Source: Acidocella sp. (lineage in GTDB: Bacteria > Pseudomonadota > Alphaproteobacteria > Acetobacterales > Acetobacteraceae). From it: 38,483 nucleotides of DNA. Where the stretch lies: the NCBI GenBank assembly GCA_029077825.1, contig JAQNCT010000019.1:1-38483 (forward strand), written 5' to 3'. Below, piece after piece: positions 25,332-34,680 of the stretch. The stretch's first letter is position 1. Every line of letters starts with the position of its first letter. The position numbers and the translations under genes were made by a program. Below the pieces are notes generated by a model, which was not told the DNA's origin, did no database searches, and worked only from the letters and a program-made list of their open reading frames with translations.

Positions 25332-25984
25332 CCGATGCTAAACAAGCAATTTTTGCAGCAATTCGCAAAACCCTCCCCGCACCGGCGCCAGCGCCAACCA
25401 TCGCGGCTGAACTTTCACAACTGCGGGCACGCATCAATGCCACCAGGCCAGACCGTGTCTCAGGCCCAGCAGACGAGGTGTTTCTGGAGCGTGTGCAGTC
25501 GCCCGGAGTTGCCGCCACGGCTGAACGAATCAACTCATTCGATGAATTTCCCGCAGCCGTTATGCGATATGCGGTACGCCATAATCTGGGTTTGGATATC
25601 GCCCTGCAGCCGCACCCGGATTTGGCAACGCTAAATTGGAGCGGCTGCCAGACCCATGATCATATTGGCACCGATGAGACACTTGCCGTTGGGCTAGCGC
25701 TGGGCGGTATCGCTGAAACAGGGTCTTTGATCTTTCATTCCTCGCAAATATCACCCACCTTATTTGCTTTTCTACCTCTACACCACATCGTTGCTATACC
25801 GTACAAAAATATCTGGCCGTGGATGGAAGATTACGTTGCCTCATTTGCTGGCAAATCACCCCCGCGAAATGTAAATTTTGTGACCGGCGCCAGCGGCACA
25901 ACCGACATTGAGGGCGCTTTGGTCCGAGGAGCTCATGGTCCCGGATGGTTGCACATCGTTGTCGTGGGGTCGCCAGGCTTATAA
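25328..25984 (+). CDS. lutC: Lactate utilization protein LutC (LUD domain)
   Basis: A 218-residue protein with a single LUD domain and the family end pattern: LALGGIAETGSLIFHSS, then FLPLHHIVAI and the closing GASGTTDIEGALVRGAHGP. It completes the LutABC complex. An Ala/Pro-rich N-terminal 40 residues precede the domain. ATG 25328 overlaps the lutB stop. A weak hairpin follows before lldP, so read-through to the permease gene is possible. Confidence 0.93.
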   Translation: MTDAKQAIFAAIRKTLPAPAPAPTIAAELSQLRARINATRPDRVSGPADEVFLERVQSPGVAATAERINSFDEFPAAVMRYAVRHNLGLDIALQPHPDLATLNWSGCQTHDHIGTDETLAVGLALGGIAETGSLIFHSSQISPTLFAFLPLHHIVAIPYKNIWPWMEDYVASFAGKSPPRNVNFVTGASGTTDIEGALVRGAHGPGWLHIVVVGSPGL

Positions 25985-26020
25985 TTTGCCCAGCCCCGCC
26001 AATCTCGGCAAATTTATTTC
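25983..26020 (+). terminator. Weak hairpin after lutC
   Basis: An 8-bp AT-rich inverted repeat (AATTTGCC / GGCAAATT, 16-base loop), with the left arm overlapping the lutC stop, followed by TATTTC. It is a weak terminator candidate or partial attenuator between the lut genes and the first permease gene. Confidence 0.35.
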
Positions 26021-26140
26021 GGATCGGCTCTGGCTTTTTTCGTCGAAGCAATTTACCGAAACATAGTGTTTAGGCAGTTTGCGCACGTGCATCCTCGCTC
26101 TGCCACGAGTTTTTGTTTTGATAGCCTTGGGGAGGCGTTG

Positions 26141-27760
26141 ATGTTTAAGCAGCTTATCACTCCAGTAGGGGATAGTCTCGGCTTATCCTTTATTGTGGCC
26201 GTTCTACCGATTTTGACCGTTCTCATCATGCTTGGTGTGCTCCGCCGAGCCGCTTGGCAGGCCGCTTTGGTCGGCTTGATTGTAGCACTTGTTATTTCCG
26301 TGTTCATTTGGCAGATGCCAGTCGGTCTGGCACTGGATTCAGTAGCCAACGGTGCCGTTTTTGCGCTGTGGCCGATCATGTGGATCGTGGTCAACGCCAT
26401 CCTGCTTTACAATATCACCGTTAGATCTGGCCACTTTAATGCGTTCCGTGATTGGATTATTGCCCATCTCCCAAATGACCGCCGGGTGGTCTTGATCGTC
26501 ATGGCATTCTGCTTTGGCGCCTTGCTTGAGGGCATTGCCGGCTTCGGCACGCCGGTTGCCATCGTTAGCGCCTTGCTCATCATGGTCGGCTTCCCACCGC
26601 TCGAAGCGCTGGTTTATTGCTTGATTTTTGACACCGCGCCGGTGGCATTTGGCGCACTTGGCGTGCCAGTGACCGTTTTGAGCCAGGTGACCGGCCTGCC
26701 TGCTCTCCAGCTTGGTCAGATGATTGGTCGCCAATTGCCTGAAATGGCGCTGTTGCTGCCGTTTTATGTGATGTTTCTTTATGGCGGTAAGCGGTCCCTT
26801 AAGGCGCTGTGGCCGCTGCTGCTCGTAGCCGGTGGCAGCTTTGCGTTCATGCAGTTCGTCACTTCCAACTTTATCAACTATGCGTTGACTGATGTGCTGG
26901 CGTCATTGGGCTCCTTGATCATCACGGTGATCTTCCTGCAATTCTGGAAGCCCAAACCGGACCAGGAATTTGCAATCAAACCGGAAGTTCTGGAGCATGC
27001 CGCGGCCAACGCCAGTCACGTGCCGGCATGGCAGGGCTGGATGCCCTGGGTCATCGTTGCAGCAGTGGTGATTATCTGGACTGAATATAAGGTATTTGCC
27101 ATCGATCAAATGGCGATCCATTGGCCAGCGCTTCATAACGCCATTTCAATTACCTTGTATCATGATAAGCCATATGCCGCGGTTTGGGTTTTCCAGCCGC
27201 TAGCAACTGGAACAGCCATTTTGGTTGCGGCATTGATCACCGCCATACTTGTTAAAACCTCGGTGGCGACATTCTTTCGATGCATTGCGCAGACCATTTC
27301 TCAAGTCTGGGTCGCAGTTGTTACCGTTATGCTTATTATAGGGTTGGCTTATTTGATGAACTACTCCGGCCTTGCCTTCACGCTGGGCAAGGGCGTCGCT
27401 TCAACCGGCCAGTTCTTCGTGTTGCTATCACCGTTCCTCGGATGGATTGCGGTTATGCTCTCGGGCAGTGATACCTCGGGTAATGCCTTGTTCGGTAATT
27501 TACAGGTGGTGGCCGCCAAGCAGCTTAATCTTAACCCAATTCTGTTCGCCGCCACCAACTCTTCAGGCGGCGTGATGGGCAAAATGATCTCGCCGCAGAA
27601 CATCGCGACCGGCGTTTCGGTTGTCGGCATGGTGGGTCAGGAGGGTAAGGTTTTCGCCCGCACCTTTATCCACTCGATTATTTTGACGCTGATCCTGGCG
27701 GTGCTGGTTATCTTCCAACAGTTCGTTATTCCGGGCATCATCCCGGTGATCAGCCCCTAA
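26141..27760 (+). CDS. lldP: L-lactate/glycolate permease LldP, copy 1
   Basis: A 539-residue polytopic membrane protein of the LctP family with about 12-14 helices. Family landmarks are LLEGIAGFGTPVAI, FGALGVPVTVL, SGSDTSGNALFGNLQ (D444) and MGKMISPQNIA. It imports lactate, probably with protons, supplying the LutABC complex encoded just upstream. The start is ATG 26141 with GGGGAGG upstream; the open frame extends further but without homology. A strong terminator follows. Confidence 0.94.
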   Translation: MFKQLITPVGDSLGLSFIVAVLPILTVLIMLGVLRRAAWQAALVGLIVALVISVFIWQMPVGLALDSVANGAVFALWPIMWIVVNAILLYNITVRSGHFNAFRDWIIAHLPNDRRVVLIVMAFCFGALLEGIAGFGTPVAIVSALLIMVGFPPLEALVYCLIFDTAPVAFGALGVPVTVLSQVTGLPALQLGQMIGRQLPEMALLLPFYVMFLYGGKRSLKALWPLLLVAGGSFAFMQFVTSNFINYALTDVLASLGSLIITVIFLQFWKPKPDQEFAIKPEVLEHAAANASHVPAWQGWMPWVIVAAVVIIWTEYKVFAIDQMAIHWPALHNAISITLYHDKPYAAVWVFQPLATGTAILVAALITAILVKTSVATFFRCIAQTISQVWVAVVTVMLIIGLAYLMNYSGLAFTLGKGVASTGQFFVLLSPFLGWIAVMLSGSDTSGNALFGNLQVVAAKQLNLNPILFAATNSSGGVMGKMISPQNIATGVSVVGMVGQEGKVFARTFIHSIILTLILAVLVIFQQFVIPGIIPVISP

Positions 27761-27784
27761 GGTGGGTTTACACGCCTGACCTGG

Positions 27785-27811
27785 AAAACCCCGCCTCTGG
27801 CGGGGTTTTTT
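27785..27811 (+). terminator. Intrinsic terminator after lldP copy 1
   Basis: A stem AAAACCCCGCC pairing with GGCGGGGTTTT around a TCT loop, ending in six T. It lies 24 bases after the permease stop and is a classic rho-independent terminator. Confidence 0.92.
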
Positions 27812-28055
27812 GGGGCGCGGTCTGCCGGGCCGGCTTCGACCCGCGACCGCAGCCCCAGGCCAAACATGGTCCAACATGCCCGACTGGCTGAACTATTTCA
27901 TATAGTTGCGAGACTTTTGATAATTTTGGGCTTGGTGGTGTTGCGCGGATGTTTTGTTTTGCACCATAGTAGTATTTATTATGTTAACGATTTATCTGGT
28001 GATTTAACGTCTTGGGCCGTTCGTATCTGCAACGGATAGTGGGCAGGGGGAAATA
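27812..28055 (+). other. Intergenic region before lldP copy 2
   Basis: 244 bases with no credible gene. The first 90 bases are GC-rich; the rest, from about 27895, is AT-rich (for example ATAGTAGTATTTATTATG). It probably carries the promoter of the second permease. I found no clear operator palindrome or riboswitch. The ribosome site AGGGGGAA (28045-28052) precedes the TTG start at 28056. Confidence 0.5.
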
Positions 28056-29666
28056 TTGTTTAAACAACTCATAACACCAATCGAGGGTAGCCTCGGTTTA
28101 TCATTTGTCGTTGCCATTCTGCCGGTGGTGGTGCTGCTTATTATGCTCGGCATCTTCCGGCGCGCGGCGTGGCAGGCAGCGCTGGCTGGTTTGGTCGTTG
28201 CTTTGATCATCGCAGTCGGCCCTTGGCAGATGCCGCTGCCGCTGGCGTTCGACGCGGTAGCGAACGGTGCGGTATTCGCCATGTGGCCGGTAATGTGGAT
28301 CGTGGTGAATGCGATTCTGCTTTATAACATCACCGTTCGCTCCGGCCATTTCGATGCGTTCCGCGACTGGATCATCCAGAATTTGCCCAACGACCGCCGA
28401 GTGGTTCTGGTGGTGATCGGTTTCTGTTTCGGCTGTTTGCTCGAAGGTGTGGCCGGATTCGGCGTGCCGATTGCCATTGTGAGCTCGCTCTTAATTATCG
28501 TCGGGTTCGCGCCGCTTGAAGCGCTGGTTTACGCCTTGATCTTTAACTCCGCCCCAGTCGCGTTCGGCGCGTTGGGCGTGCCGATCACGGTACTTGGCGC
28601 CGTAACCGGCCTGCCAGCCACTGAGCTAGGCGCGATGGTGGGACGACAGCTACCAATTATTGCGATTATTCTGCCGTTTTATGTTATCGGCCTATATGGC
28701 GGCTTCAAATCTATTCTCGCCACGCTCCCAGTCCTTCTGGTGGCCGGCCTTAGCTTCGCGGGTATGCAGTTCATTACCTCAAACTTTATCAACTACTCAC
28801 TAACTGACGTGCTGGCTTCACTTGGTTCACTGATTATTACAATTTTATTCTTGCAAGTGTGGCGTCCAGCCCCTGATCCGCTGTTTATGATCAAGGCTAC
28901 CACCATGAATTCGGCGGGAGCAGGTTCGAAAATTCCAAGCTGGCAAGGTTTATTGCCATGGATGATCGTCTCGGTGGTGGTGATCGGCTGGACCCAATTT
29001 AAGGTGTTTACCGTTGGGGCGCAGGCCATTCATTGGCCAGGCTTAGATAATGCGATCTCTATTACTTTAAACCATGACAAACCCTATGCCGCAGTCTGGC
29101 TGTTTCAACCGCTGGCAACCGGTACGGCCATCTTAATTGCCGCATTCATCACTGCTGACATTGTGCGGCTATCGCCCAGCGCGCTGCTCGAATGCATTGC
29201 GCTGACCGTGCGGCAAATGTGGTTGGCGGTGGTCACCGTTATGTTGATTGTTGGACTTGCTTATTTAATGAATTATTCTGGCTTGGCGTACACGCTTGGT
29301 AATGGCGTGGCTTCAACCGGGAAGTTCTTCATACTGCTCTCCCCCTTCCTTGGCTGGCTGGCGGTTACGCTCTCGGGCAGTGTTACCTCCGGCAACGCGC
29401 TGTTTGGTAATTTGCAGGTGGTGGCAGCAACACAACTTAACCTCAGCCCAACTCTGTTTGCCGCCACCAATGCCTCCGGCGGTGTGTTCGGTAAGCTGAT
29501 TTCGCCACAAAATATTGCGACCGGCGTGTCAGTTACTGGCATGGCGGGGCAGGAAGGTAAGGTGTTCGCCAAAACCTTCATTCACAGCATCATTTTGACA
29601 CTGATTTTGGTGGTGATCGTGATTGTTGAACAGTTCGTCATACCCGGGGTAATCCCGACCCACTAA
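28056..29666 (+). CDS. lldP: L-lactate/glycolate permease LldP, copy 2 (TTG start)
   Basis: A 536-residue paralogue of copy 1, collinear along its whole length and beginning with the same MFKQLITP. The start is TTG 28056, supported by AGGGGGAA five bases upstream and by the alignment with copy 1. Landmarks are LLEGVAGFGVPIAI and SGSVTSGNALFGNLQ. The Asp of the GSDTS motif in copy 1 is Val443 here. It has its own upstream region and terminator, so it can be regulated apart from copy 1. The substrate may differ (lactate, glycolate or another 2-hydroxy acid). Confidence 0.93.
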   Translation: MFKQLITPIEGSLGLSFVVAILPVVVLLIMLGIFRRAAWQAALAGLVVALIIAVGPWQMPLPLAFDAVANGAVFAMWPVMWIVVNAILLYNITVRSGHFDAFRDWIIQNLPNDRRVVLVVIGFCFGCLLEGVAGFGVPIAIVSSLLIIVGFAPLEALVYALIFNSAPVAFGALGVPITVLGAVTGLPATELGAMVGRQLPIIAIILPFYVIGLYGGFKSILATLPVLLVAGLSFAGMQFITSNFINYSLTDVLASLGSLIITILFLQVWRPAPDPLFMIKATTMNSAGAGSKIPSWQGLLPWMIVSVVVIGWTQFKVFTVGAQAIHWPGLDNAISITLNHDKPYAAVWLFQPLATGTAILIAAFITADIVRLSPSALLECIALTVRQMWLAVVTVMLIVGLAYLMNYSGLAYTLGNGVASTGKFFILLSPFLGWLAVTLSGSVTSGNALFGNLQVVAATQLNLSPTLFAATNASGGVFGKLISPQNIATGVSVTGMAGQEGKVFAKTFIHSIILTLILVVIVIVEQFVIPGVIPTH

Positions 29667-29677
29667 TCGGTAACACC

Positions 29678-29716
29678 AAAAAAACCCGGCAGGTTAACGC
29701 TCCTGCCGGGTTTTTT
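29678..29716. terminator. Bidirectional terminator between lldP copy 2 and fhs
   Basis: A stem of ACCCGGCAGG pairing with CCTGCCGGGT around an 8-base loop, flanked by seven A on the left and six T on the right. It can end transcripts of lldP copy 2 (plus) and of fhs (minus, stop at 29737). Confidence 0.93.
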
Positions 29717-29736
29717 ATTAACAAACCGCCCGCGAA

Positions 29737-31434
29737 TTAACTTAAGCCGCCAATATCGCCATCAGCATCGAGGAAAATATCCTCGGCTGCCGGGTGGCGC
29801 GGCAGGCCCGGCATGGTAAGAATTTCGCCGCACAGCACCACGATAAACCCGGCACCCGCCGCCAACCGGACCTCGCGTACTGGCAGTGTAAAGCCGCTGG
29901 GGGCTCCTTTCAAAGTTGGGTCAGTCGAGAAGCTGTATTGGGTTTTGGCCATGCAAACCGGCAGATGGCCAAACCCCGCCAGCTCAAACCCGGCAAGTTG
30001 TGCGGCGGCCGAGGCTTCAAACACCACAGCCGCCGCGCCATAAATCTCTGTAGCGACCCGGCGTATTTTATCAGCCAACGGCATGCTGTCAGGATAGAGC
30101 AGGTTAAATGGCGCCGCCGGTGCCATGCTGATGCGATGCACGGCATCGGCCAGCTCAAGCGCCCCCTGCCCGCCTTCCGCCCAATGGTTGCAGGCCACTG
30201 CAGTCACGCCGATGGCGGCGCACGCATCCTTGATGGCTTGCAACTCTGCAACGCTATCGGTGGTGAAGCGATTGATGGCGACCAGGACCGGCAGGCTAAA
30301 TTTTTGGCAGTTTTGTACATGACGGAGCAAGTTGCTGCAGCCGGCGGTAACGGCGGCGACATCTTCCTGCCCAACCTGGTTCAACGCCACACCGCCATGC
30401 ATTTTCAGCGCCCGCACGGTGGCCACCACCACTGCTGCGGCGGGGGTCAGACCGGCCTTGCGACACTTGATATTAAGGAACTTCTCGGCCCCTAAATCGG
30501 CACCAAATCCGGCTTCTGTAACAACATAATCGGCCAGACCCAGCGCTGTTTCGGTGGCCAGCACCGAGTTACAGCCATGCGCGATGTTGGCGAACGGACC
30601 GCCATGAATGAGTGCCGGGGTGCCTTCCAAAGTCTGCACCAGATTGGGGGCCAGCGCGTCTTTCAGTAGCGCGGTCATGGCCCCCGCGGCGCCCAACTGC
30701 CCAGCGCGGACGAGATTTTTGCGCGTATCGCGGCCAATGACGATATTGGCCAGACGATCAGCAAGGTCCTGTAGCGAAATGGCAAGGCAGAAAATAGCCA
30801 TCACTTCGCTGGCCACAGTAATGTCGAAGCCGGTTTCGCGCGGGTGGCCGTTCGCCGGACCGCCCAGGCCAGTGACGATTTTGCGCAACGAGCGGTCATT
30901 TAAATCCACCACCCGCCGCCATGTGACGCGGCGAGGGTCCAACTCCAGCTTGTTGCCCCAGAAAATATGGTTGTCGATCATCGCGGCCAGCAGATTATGG
31001 GCGGCACTGATGGCGTGCAGGTCACCGGTAAAATGCAGGTTGATATCCTCCATCGGCGCCACCTGAGCGTGGCCGCCACCAGTGGCACCGCCCTTGGAAC
31101 CAAAGCATGGGCCGAGACTAGGCTCGCGCAAACAAATGGCGGTTTTGATCCCGCGTCGGCGGAGCGCATCGCCAAGACCGATTGTGGTGGTGGTTTTACC
31201 CTCGCCTGCCGGGGTAGGGCTGATGGCGGTTACCAATATCAGCTTGCCGCGCTGCCCATTGGCCGCCACCTGGGCGGTAAAGGGCAGTGAGATTTTGCCT
31301 TTGAAGGGGCCGTAGCGAAACAGCGCCTCAGGCGGAATGGAGAGGTCGGCAGCAATCGCCTCGATCGGGCGAAGCTGGGTTGCCTGAGCGATACCAATAT
31401 CGCTATTTGGGTCGATGGTGCGGGAAGAATTCAT
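29737..31434 (-). CDS. fhs: Formate--tetrahydrofolate ligase
   Basis: A 565-residue, full-length enzyme. The P-loop region [38 protein letters not shown] and [17 protein letters not shown] are diagnostic. It makes 10-formyltetrahydrofolate from formate, ATP and tetrahydrofolate for C1 metabolism. No other C1 gene is adjacent. The ATG at 31434 has no obvious ribosome site, and the divergent pyk gene lies 252 bases away. The stop is followed by the shared bidirectional terminator. Confidence 0.97.
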   Translation of the reverse strand: MNSSRTIDPNSDIGIAQATQLRPIEAIAADLSIPPEALFRYGPFKGKISLPFTAQVAANGQRGKLILVTAISPTPAGEGKTTTTIGLGDALRRRGIKTAICLREPSLGPCFGSKGGATGGGHAQVAPMEDINLHFTGDLHAISAAHNLLAAMIDNHIFWGNKLELDPRRVTWRRVVDLNDRSLRKIVTGLGGPANGHPRETGFDITVASEVMAIFCLAISLQDLADRLANIVIGRDTRKNLVRAGQLGAAGAMTALLKDALAPNLVQTLEGTPALIHGGPFANIAHGCNSVLATETALGLADYVVTEAGFGADLGAEKFLNIKCRKAGLTPAAAVVVATVRALKMHGGVALNQVGQEDVAAVTAGCSNLLRHVQNCQKFSLPVLVAINRFTTDSVAELQAIKDACAAIGVTAVACNHWAEGGQGALELADAVHRISMAPAAPFNLLYPDSMPLADKIRRVATEIYGAAAVVFEASAAAQLAGFELAGFGHLPVCMAKTQYSFSTDPTLKGAPSGFTLPVREVRLAAGAGFIVVLCGEILTMPGLPRHPAAEDIFLDADGDIGGLS

Positions 31435-31686
31435 GAACCCGGCGTAGCGCGGGCCAAGGGTCTATTCAATCCGGAATGTATCCGCCGCTGCAATTGCATG
31501 GCCGGTAGGCTGGCCAGACCTATAGTCATAGTTAACAGACATTCCTAACCAAGCCGGAAAAACTTAAATTACCGCTGTTTTGTCGAAACATTAACAGACC
31601 ACGGGTATGACGGCAGCACGGGCTGGGCTTATAACCGCGCTGCCGGGGTTTTGCCGGTCAGGGATGGTTGAGCAGTAGGAATAACA
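31435..31686. promoter_or_regulatory. Divergent fhs/pyk intergenic region
   Basis: 252 bases with no gene. It must contain promoters for fhs and pyk, but none matches a consensus well. TTAACAGAC occurs twice, at 31532-31540 and 31591-31599. A hairpin (CGGCAGC at 31611-31617, GCTGCCG at 31639-31645, then GGGGTTTT) lies in the probable pyk leader. A ribosome site TAGGAA precedes pyk. Confidence 0.4.
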
Positions 31687-33111
31687 ATGACTGAGCGGTT
31701 ACGGCGCCACCGGCGGACGAAAATTCTAGCAACCTTGGGCCCAGCTAGTTCCACCCCTGAGATGATGGCGCAATTGTTTCTGGCTGGAGCCGATGTATTC
31801 CGGCTGAATTTCTCGCATGGCTCACATGCCGATCACGCCGCCCGAATCGAAATGATCCGGGCGCTGGAGAAAAAATACAGCCGCCCGATTGGGATTTTGG
31901 CAGATGTGCAAGGGCCAAAACTGCGGGTCGGGCAATTTCAGTCTGGCCGGGTGCAGTTGCAGGCCGGGCAGAGTTTTATCCTGGATATGAACCCCTCGCC
32001 GGGGGATACCCGCCGGGTGTGCCTGCCGCACCCTGAAATTATGGAAGCTGCGTCGGTTGGAGCCACCTTGCTGCTGGATGACGGCAAACTGCGGTTGCGG
32101 GTAGTGCGTAAAATGCCTGACCATCTGATCACCGAGATCATGAATGGCGGCGTGCTGTCAGACCGCAAGGGTGTGAATATCCCGGATGTGGTGCTGCCGA
32201 TTCCGGCACTGACAAAAAAAGACCTGGCTGACCTGGAATTCGTGCTGCCACTTGGGATCGATTACATCGGCCTGTCCTTCGTTCAGCGGGCCGAGGACGT
32301 GGCGCAAGCCAAGATTTTGGCGGATGGGCGCGCACTTGTGATGACCAAGCTCGAAAAACCTCAAGCTTTGGATAATCTTGATGAAATCCTAGCACTCTCT
32401 GATGCGGTAATGGTGGCGCGTGGTGATTTGGGCGTGGAATTGCCGCCTGAGGATGTGCCGCTGGCGCAAAAACGCATCATCCGGGCGGCGCAGTTGCGTG
32501 GTTTGCCGGTAGTGGTGGCCACCCAGATGCTTGAGAGCATGATCACCGCCCCTGCCCCAACCCGCGCGGAAGCTTCCGACGTAGCGACGGCGGTGTTTGA
32601 TGGTGCTGATGCGGTCATGCTGTCTGCCGAGTCCGCCGCTGGCCAATATCCGCGGGAATCGGTTAATATGATGGACCGCATTATCACGCGCGTGGAACGT
32701 GATGAGGATTGGCGGCGCGGGATTGATGCCAAACGCCCTGACCCGGAAAAATCCTCCGCTGATGCGATTGCTGCCGCCGCCTGTCAGGTGGCGCACACCA
32801 TTGGCGCCAAGGCAATTGTGGCGTTAACGGCTTCAGGCTCAACGGCGCTGCGCGTTGCGCGGGACCGGCCAGATTGCCCAGTCATTGGGCTGACCACCAG
32901 CATGACAGTAGCTCGCCGGCTGGCGGCTGTCTGGGGGGTGCATGCCTCGCTCACCAAGGAGGTGCATTCCATGACCGAGGCCACAACCAATGCGGTACAC
33001 ATGGCGCGGTTAGAGGGATTTGCCAAAAAGGGTGATGAAATTGTGGTGGTGGCCGGGGTGCCGTTTGGCCAGCCAGGCACCACCAATGCGTTACGGGTGG
33101 CGCGGGTCTAG
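31687..33111 (+). CDS. pyk: Pyruvate kinase
   Basis: A 474-residue, full-length enzyme. The N-terminal TKILATLGPASS and LNFSHGS, the signature MVARGDLGVELP starting at residue 242, and TRAEASDVATAVFDGADAVMLSAESA are typical. It transfers phosphate from phosphoenolpyruvate to ADP, the last step of glycolysis. The C-terminal domain (GTTNALRVARV end) is complete. It converges on selO, with only 8 bases between their stops. Confidence 0.97.
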   Translation: MTERLRRHRRTKILATLGPASSTPEMMAQLFLAGADVFRLNFSHGSHADHAARIEMIRALEKKYSRPIGILADVQGPKLRVGQFQSGRVQLQAGQSFILDMNPSPGDTRRVCLPHPEIMEAASVGATLLLDDGKLRLRVVRKMPDHLITEIMNGGVLSDRKGVNIPDVVLPIPALTKKDLADLEFVLPLGIDYIGLSFVQRAEDVAQAKILADGRALVMTKLEKPQALDNLDEILALSDAVMVARGDLGVELPPEDVPLAQKRIIRAAQLRGLPVVVATQMLESMITAPAPTRAEASDVATAVFDGADAVMLSAESAAGQYPRESVNMMDRIITRVERDEDWRRGIDAKRPDPEKSSADAIAAAACQVAHTIGAKAIVALTASGSTALRVARDRPDCPVIGLTTSMTVARRLAAVWGVHASLTKEVHSMTEATTNAVHMARLEGFAKKGDEIVVVAGVPFGQPGTTNALRVARV

Positions 33112-33119
33112 GTGTAAAA

Positions 33120-34595
33120 TCAGGTTCCGCAGAAGGTATGCAGCACACGTTCCCCCAACTCAGGTGGGGTGGCGTAACGCGCAAATTCCGGCTGGTCCTG
33201 GTAGGGGTTTGCCAGGACCAGCAGAAGTTCCTCGAACAGGCTATAATCCGCATGCTGAATGGCGGCCTGCAATGCCTGTTCTACCCGGTGGTTGCGCGGA
33301 ATAAACGCCGGATTCGCCGCCTGCATTTTAACCGAACGTTCGCTAGGTGATTGCGGCTCACGGCTGCAGCGGGCGCGCCAGTTTATCGCCCAGGCATCAA
33401 AAGCTGACGGGTCATTGAAGTGAGACCTTGCATCACCGTTCAAGGCGCGGAAGGTCAGCGTGAAATCCGCCTGATTTTTATGCATCGCCTCCAACAGGTC
33501 ATTCATCAGCCCTGCATCACCATCTTCGGCGGTAAAAAGCCCCAATTTGGCGCGGGCTCCGGCCAACCAAAAATCAGCAAACTGCGCCTGGAAGCCTTCA
33601 ATCACTTGAGACGCCTGACTTACAGCGGTGTTCTGTCGCTCATCAATCAACGGTAACATTGTTTCCGCAAAGCGGGCGAGATTCCAATTGGCGATGCGCG
33701 GTTGATTGGCATAGGCGTAGCGGCCGTAATGGTCGATGGCGCTGTAAACGGTGGCGGGGTCAAACACATCCATGAAGGCACAGGGGCCAAAATCAATTGT
33801 CTGACCTGAAATGGCCATGTTATCGGTATTCATCACACCGTGGATAAAGCCAACATGCAGCCATTGCGCGATCAGCCTGGCCTGCGCGGTTGCCACCAAT
33901 TGCAATAGCGCCAAATACGGGCGCTCAGCCGCTTTGGCCTGCGGATAGTGCCGGTTAATGACGTAATCGGCCAATTGCCGGAGAGACATTTCGTCGCCGC
34001 GTGAGGCAAAATACTGAAATGTGCCAACCCGCACATGACTGGCCGCAACCCGGGTGAGTACAGCACCAGGCACCATACCCTCTTCGCGCAAAATCTGCTG
34101 CCCGGTTGTCACGGCGGCCAGGGCGCGGGTGGTGGGAATACCAAGCGCGTGCATAGCTTCACTCACCAGATATTCGCGCAGCACCGGGCCCAGAGCGGCG
34201 CGGCCATCGCCCCGGCGGGAAAACGGCGTGCGGCCAGCACCTTTTAACTGAATATCGCGGCGCTGCCCCTGCGCGTCGATCACCTCACCCAGCAAAATGG
34301 CACGGCCATCACCAAGTTGTGGGACAAAACCGCCGAACTGATGCCCAGCGTAGGTCATCGCCAGCGGCTCGGCTCCGGCAGGGATGAGGTTGCCCGCAAA
34401 AATTGCTGCGAGATCACTAGCAGGCGGTGTCAGGCCAAGCTCTCTGGCGAGAGCATCATTGAATTTAATGAGACGCGGCTCAGGCACCGTTGTTGGAACA
34501 GTGCTGGCATAAAATGCCGCCGGCAAACGCACGTAGCTGTTGGCGAACGAAGCGATGTTGGGGGCCAAGCGTTCAACGGGTGCATAATCTGCCAT
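33120..34595 (-). CDS. selO: Protein adenylyltransferase SelO (YdiU), Cys form
   Basis: A 491-residue pseudokinase-fold protein that transfers AMP from ATP to proteins and is linked to oxidative stress. Visible family motifs are YAGHQFGGFVPQLGDGRA, the ATP-binding LKGAGRTPFSRRGDGRA, MNTDNMAISGQTIDFGPCAF and the C-terminal TFCGT, where some homologues have selenocysteine and this one has Cys. The start is placed at ATG 34595 (MADYAPVERL), while an in-frame TTG lies at 34622; no ribosome site decides it. It is divergent from recQ (85 bases apart). Confidence 0.93.
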   Translation of the reverse strand: MADYAPVERLAPNIASFANSYVRLPAAFYASTVPTTVPEPRLIKFNDALARELGLTPPASDLAAIFAGNLIPAGAEPLAMTYAGHQFGGFVPQLGDGRAILLGEVIDAQGQRRDIQLKGAGRTPFSRRGDGRAALGPVLREYLVSEAMHALGIPTTRALAAVTTGQQILREEGMVPGAVLTRVAASHVRVGTFQYFASRGDEMSLRQLADYVINRHYPQAKAAERPYLALLQLVATAQARLIAQWLHVGFIHGVMNTDNMAISGQTIDFGPCAFMDVFDPATVYSAIDHYGRYAYANQPRIANWNLARFAETMLPLIDERQNTAVSQASQVIEGFQAQFADFWLAGARAKLGLFTAEDGDAGLMNDLLEAMHKNQADFTLTFRALNGDARSHFNDPSAFDAWAINWRARCSREPQSPSERSVKMQAANPAFIPRNHRVEQALQAAIQHADYSLFEELLLVLANPYQDQPEFARYATPPELGERVLHTFCGT

Positions 34596-34680
34596 TCCAT
34601 TGATATAATGTCCGCTGTCCAAGGTTCATAGAGCGCATCCACGGTTGCATGGGCGCGAGGGGAGATTGTACCCACGATAT

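Noticed and set aside
27812-28055. Riboswitch or small RNA between the lactate permeases
   Set aside because: Apart from the terminator just before it, no stable conserved-looking fold or known riboswitch core was seen by eye.
29794-30495. 233-codon plus-strand ORF opposite fhs
   Set aside because: Shadow of the conserved fhs gene; no motif and no start signal.
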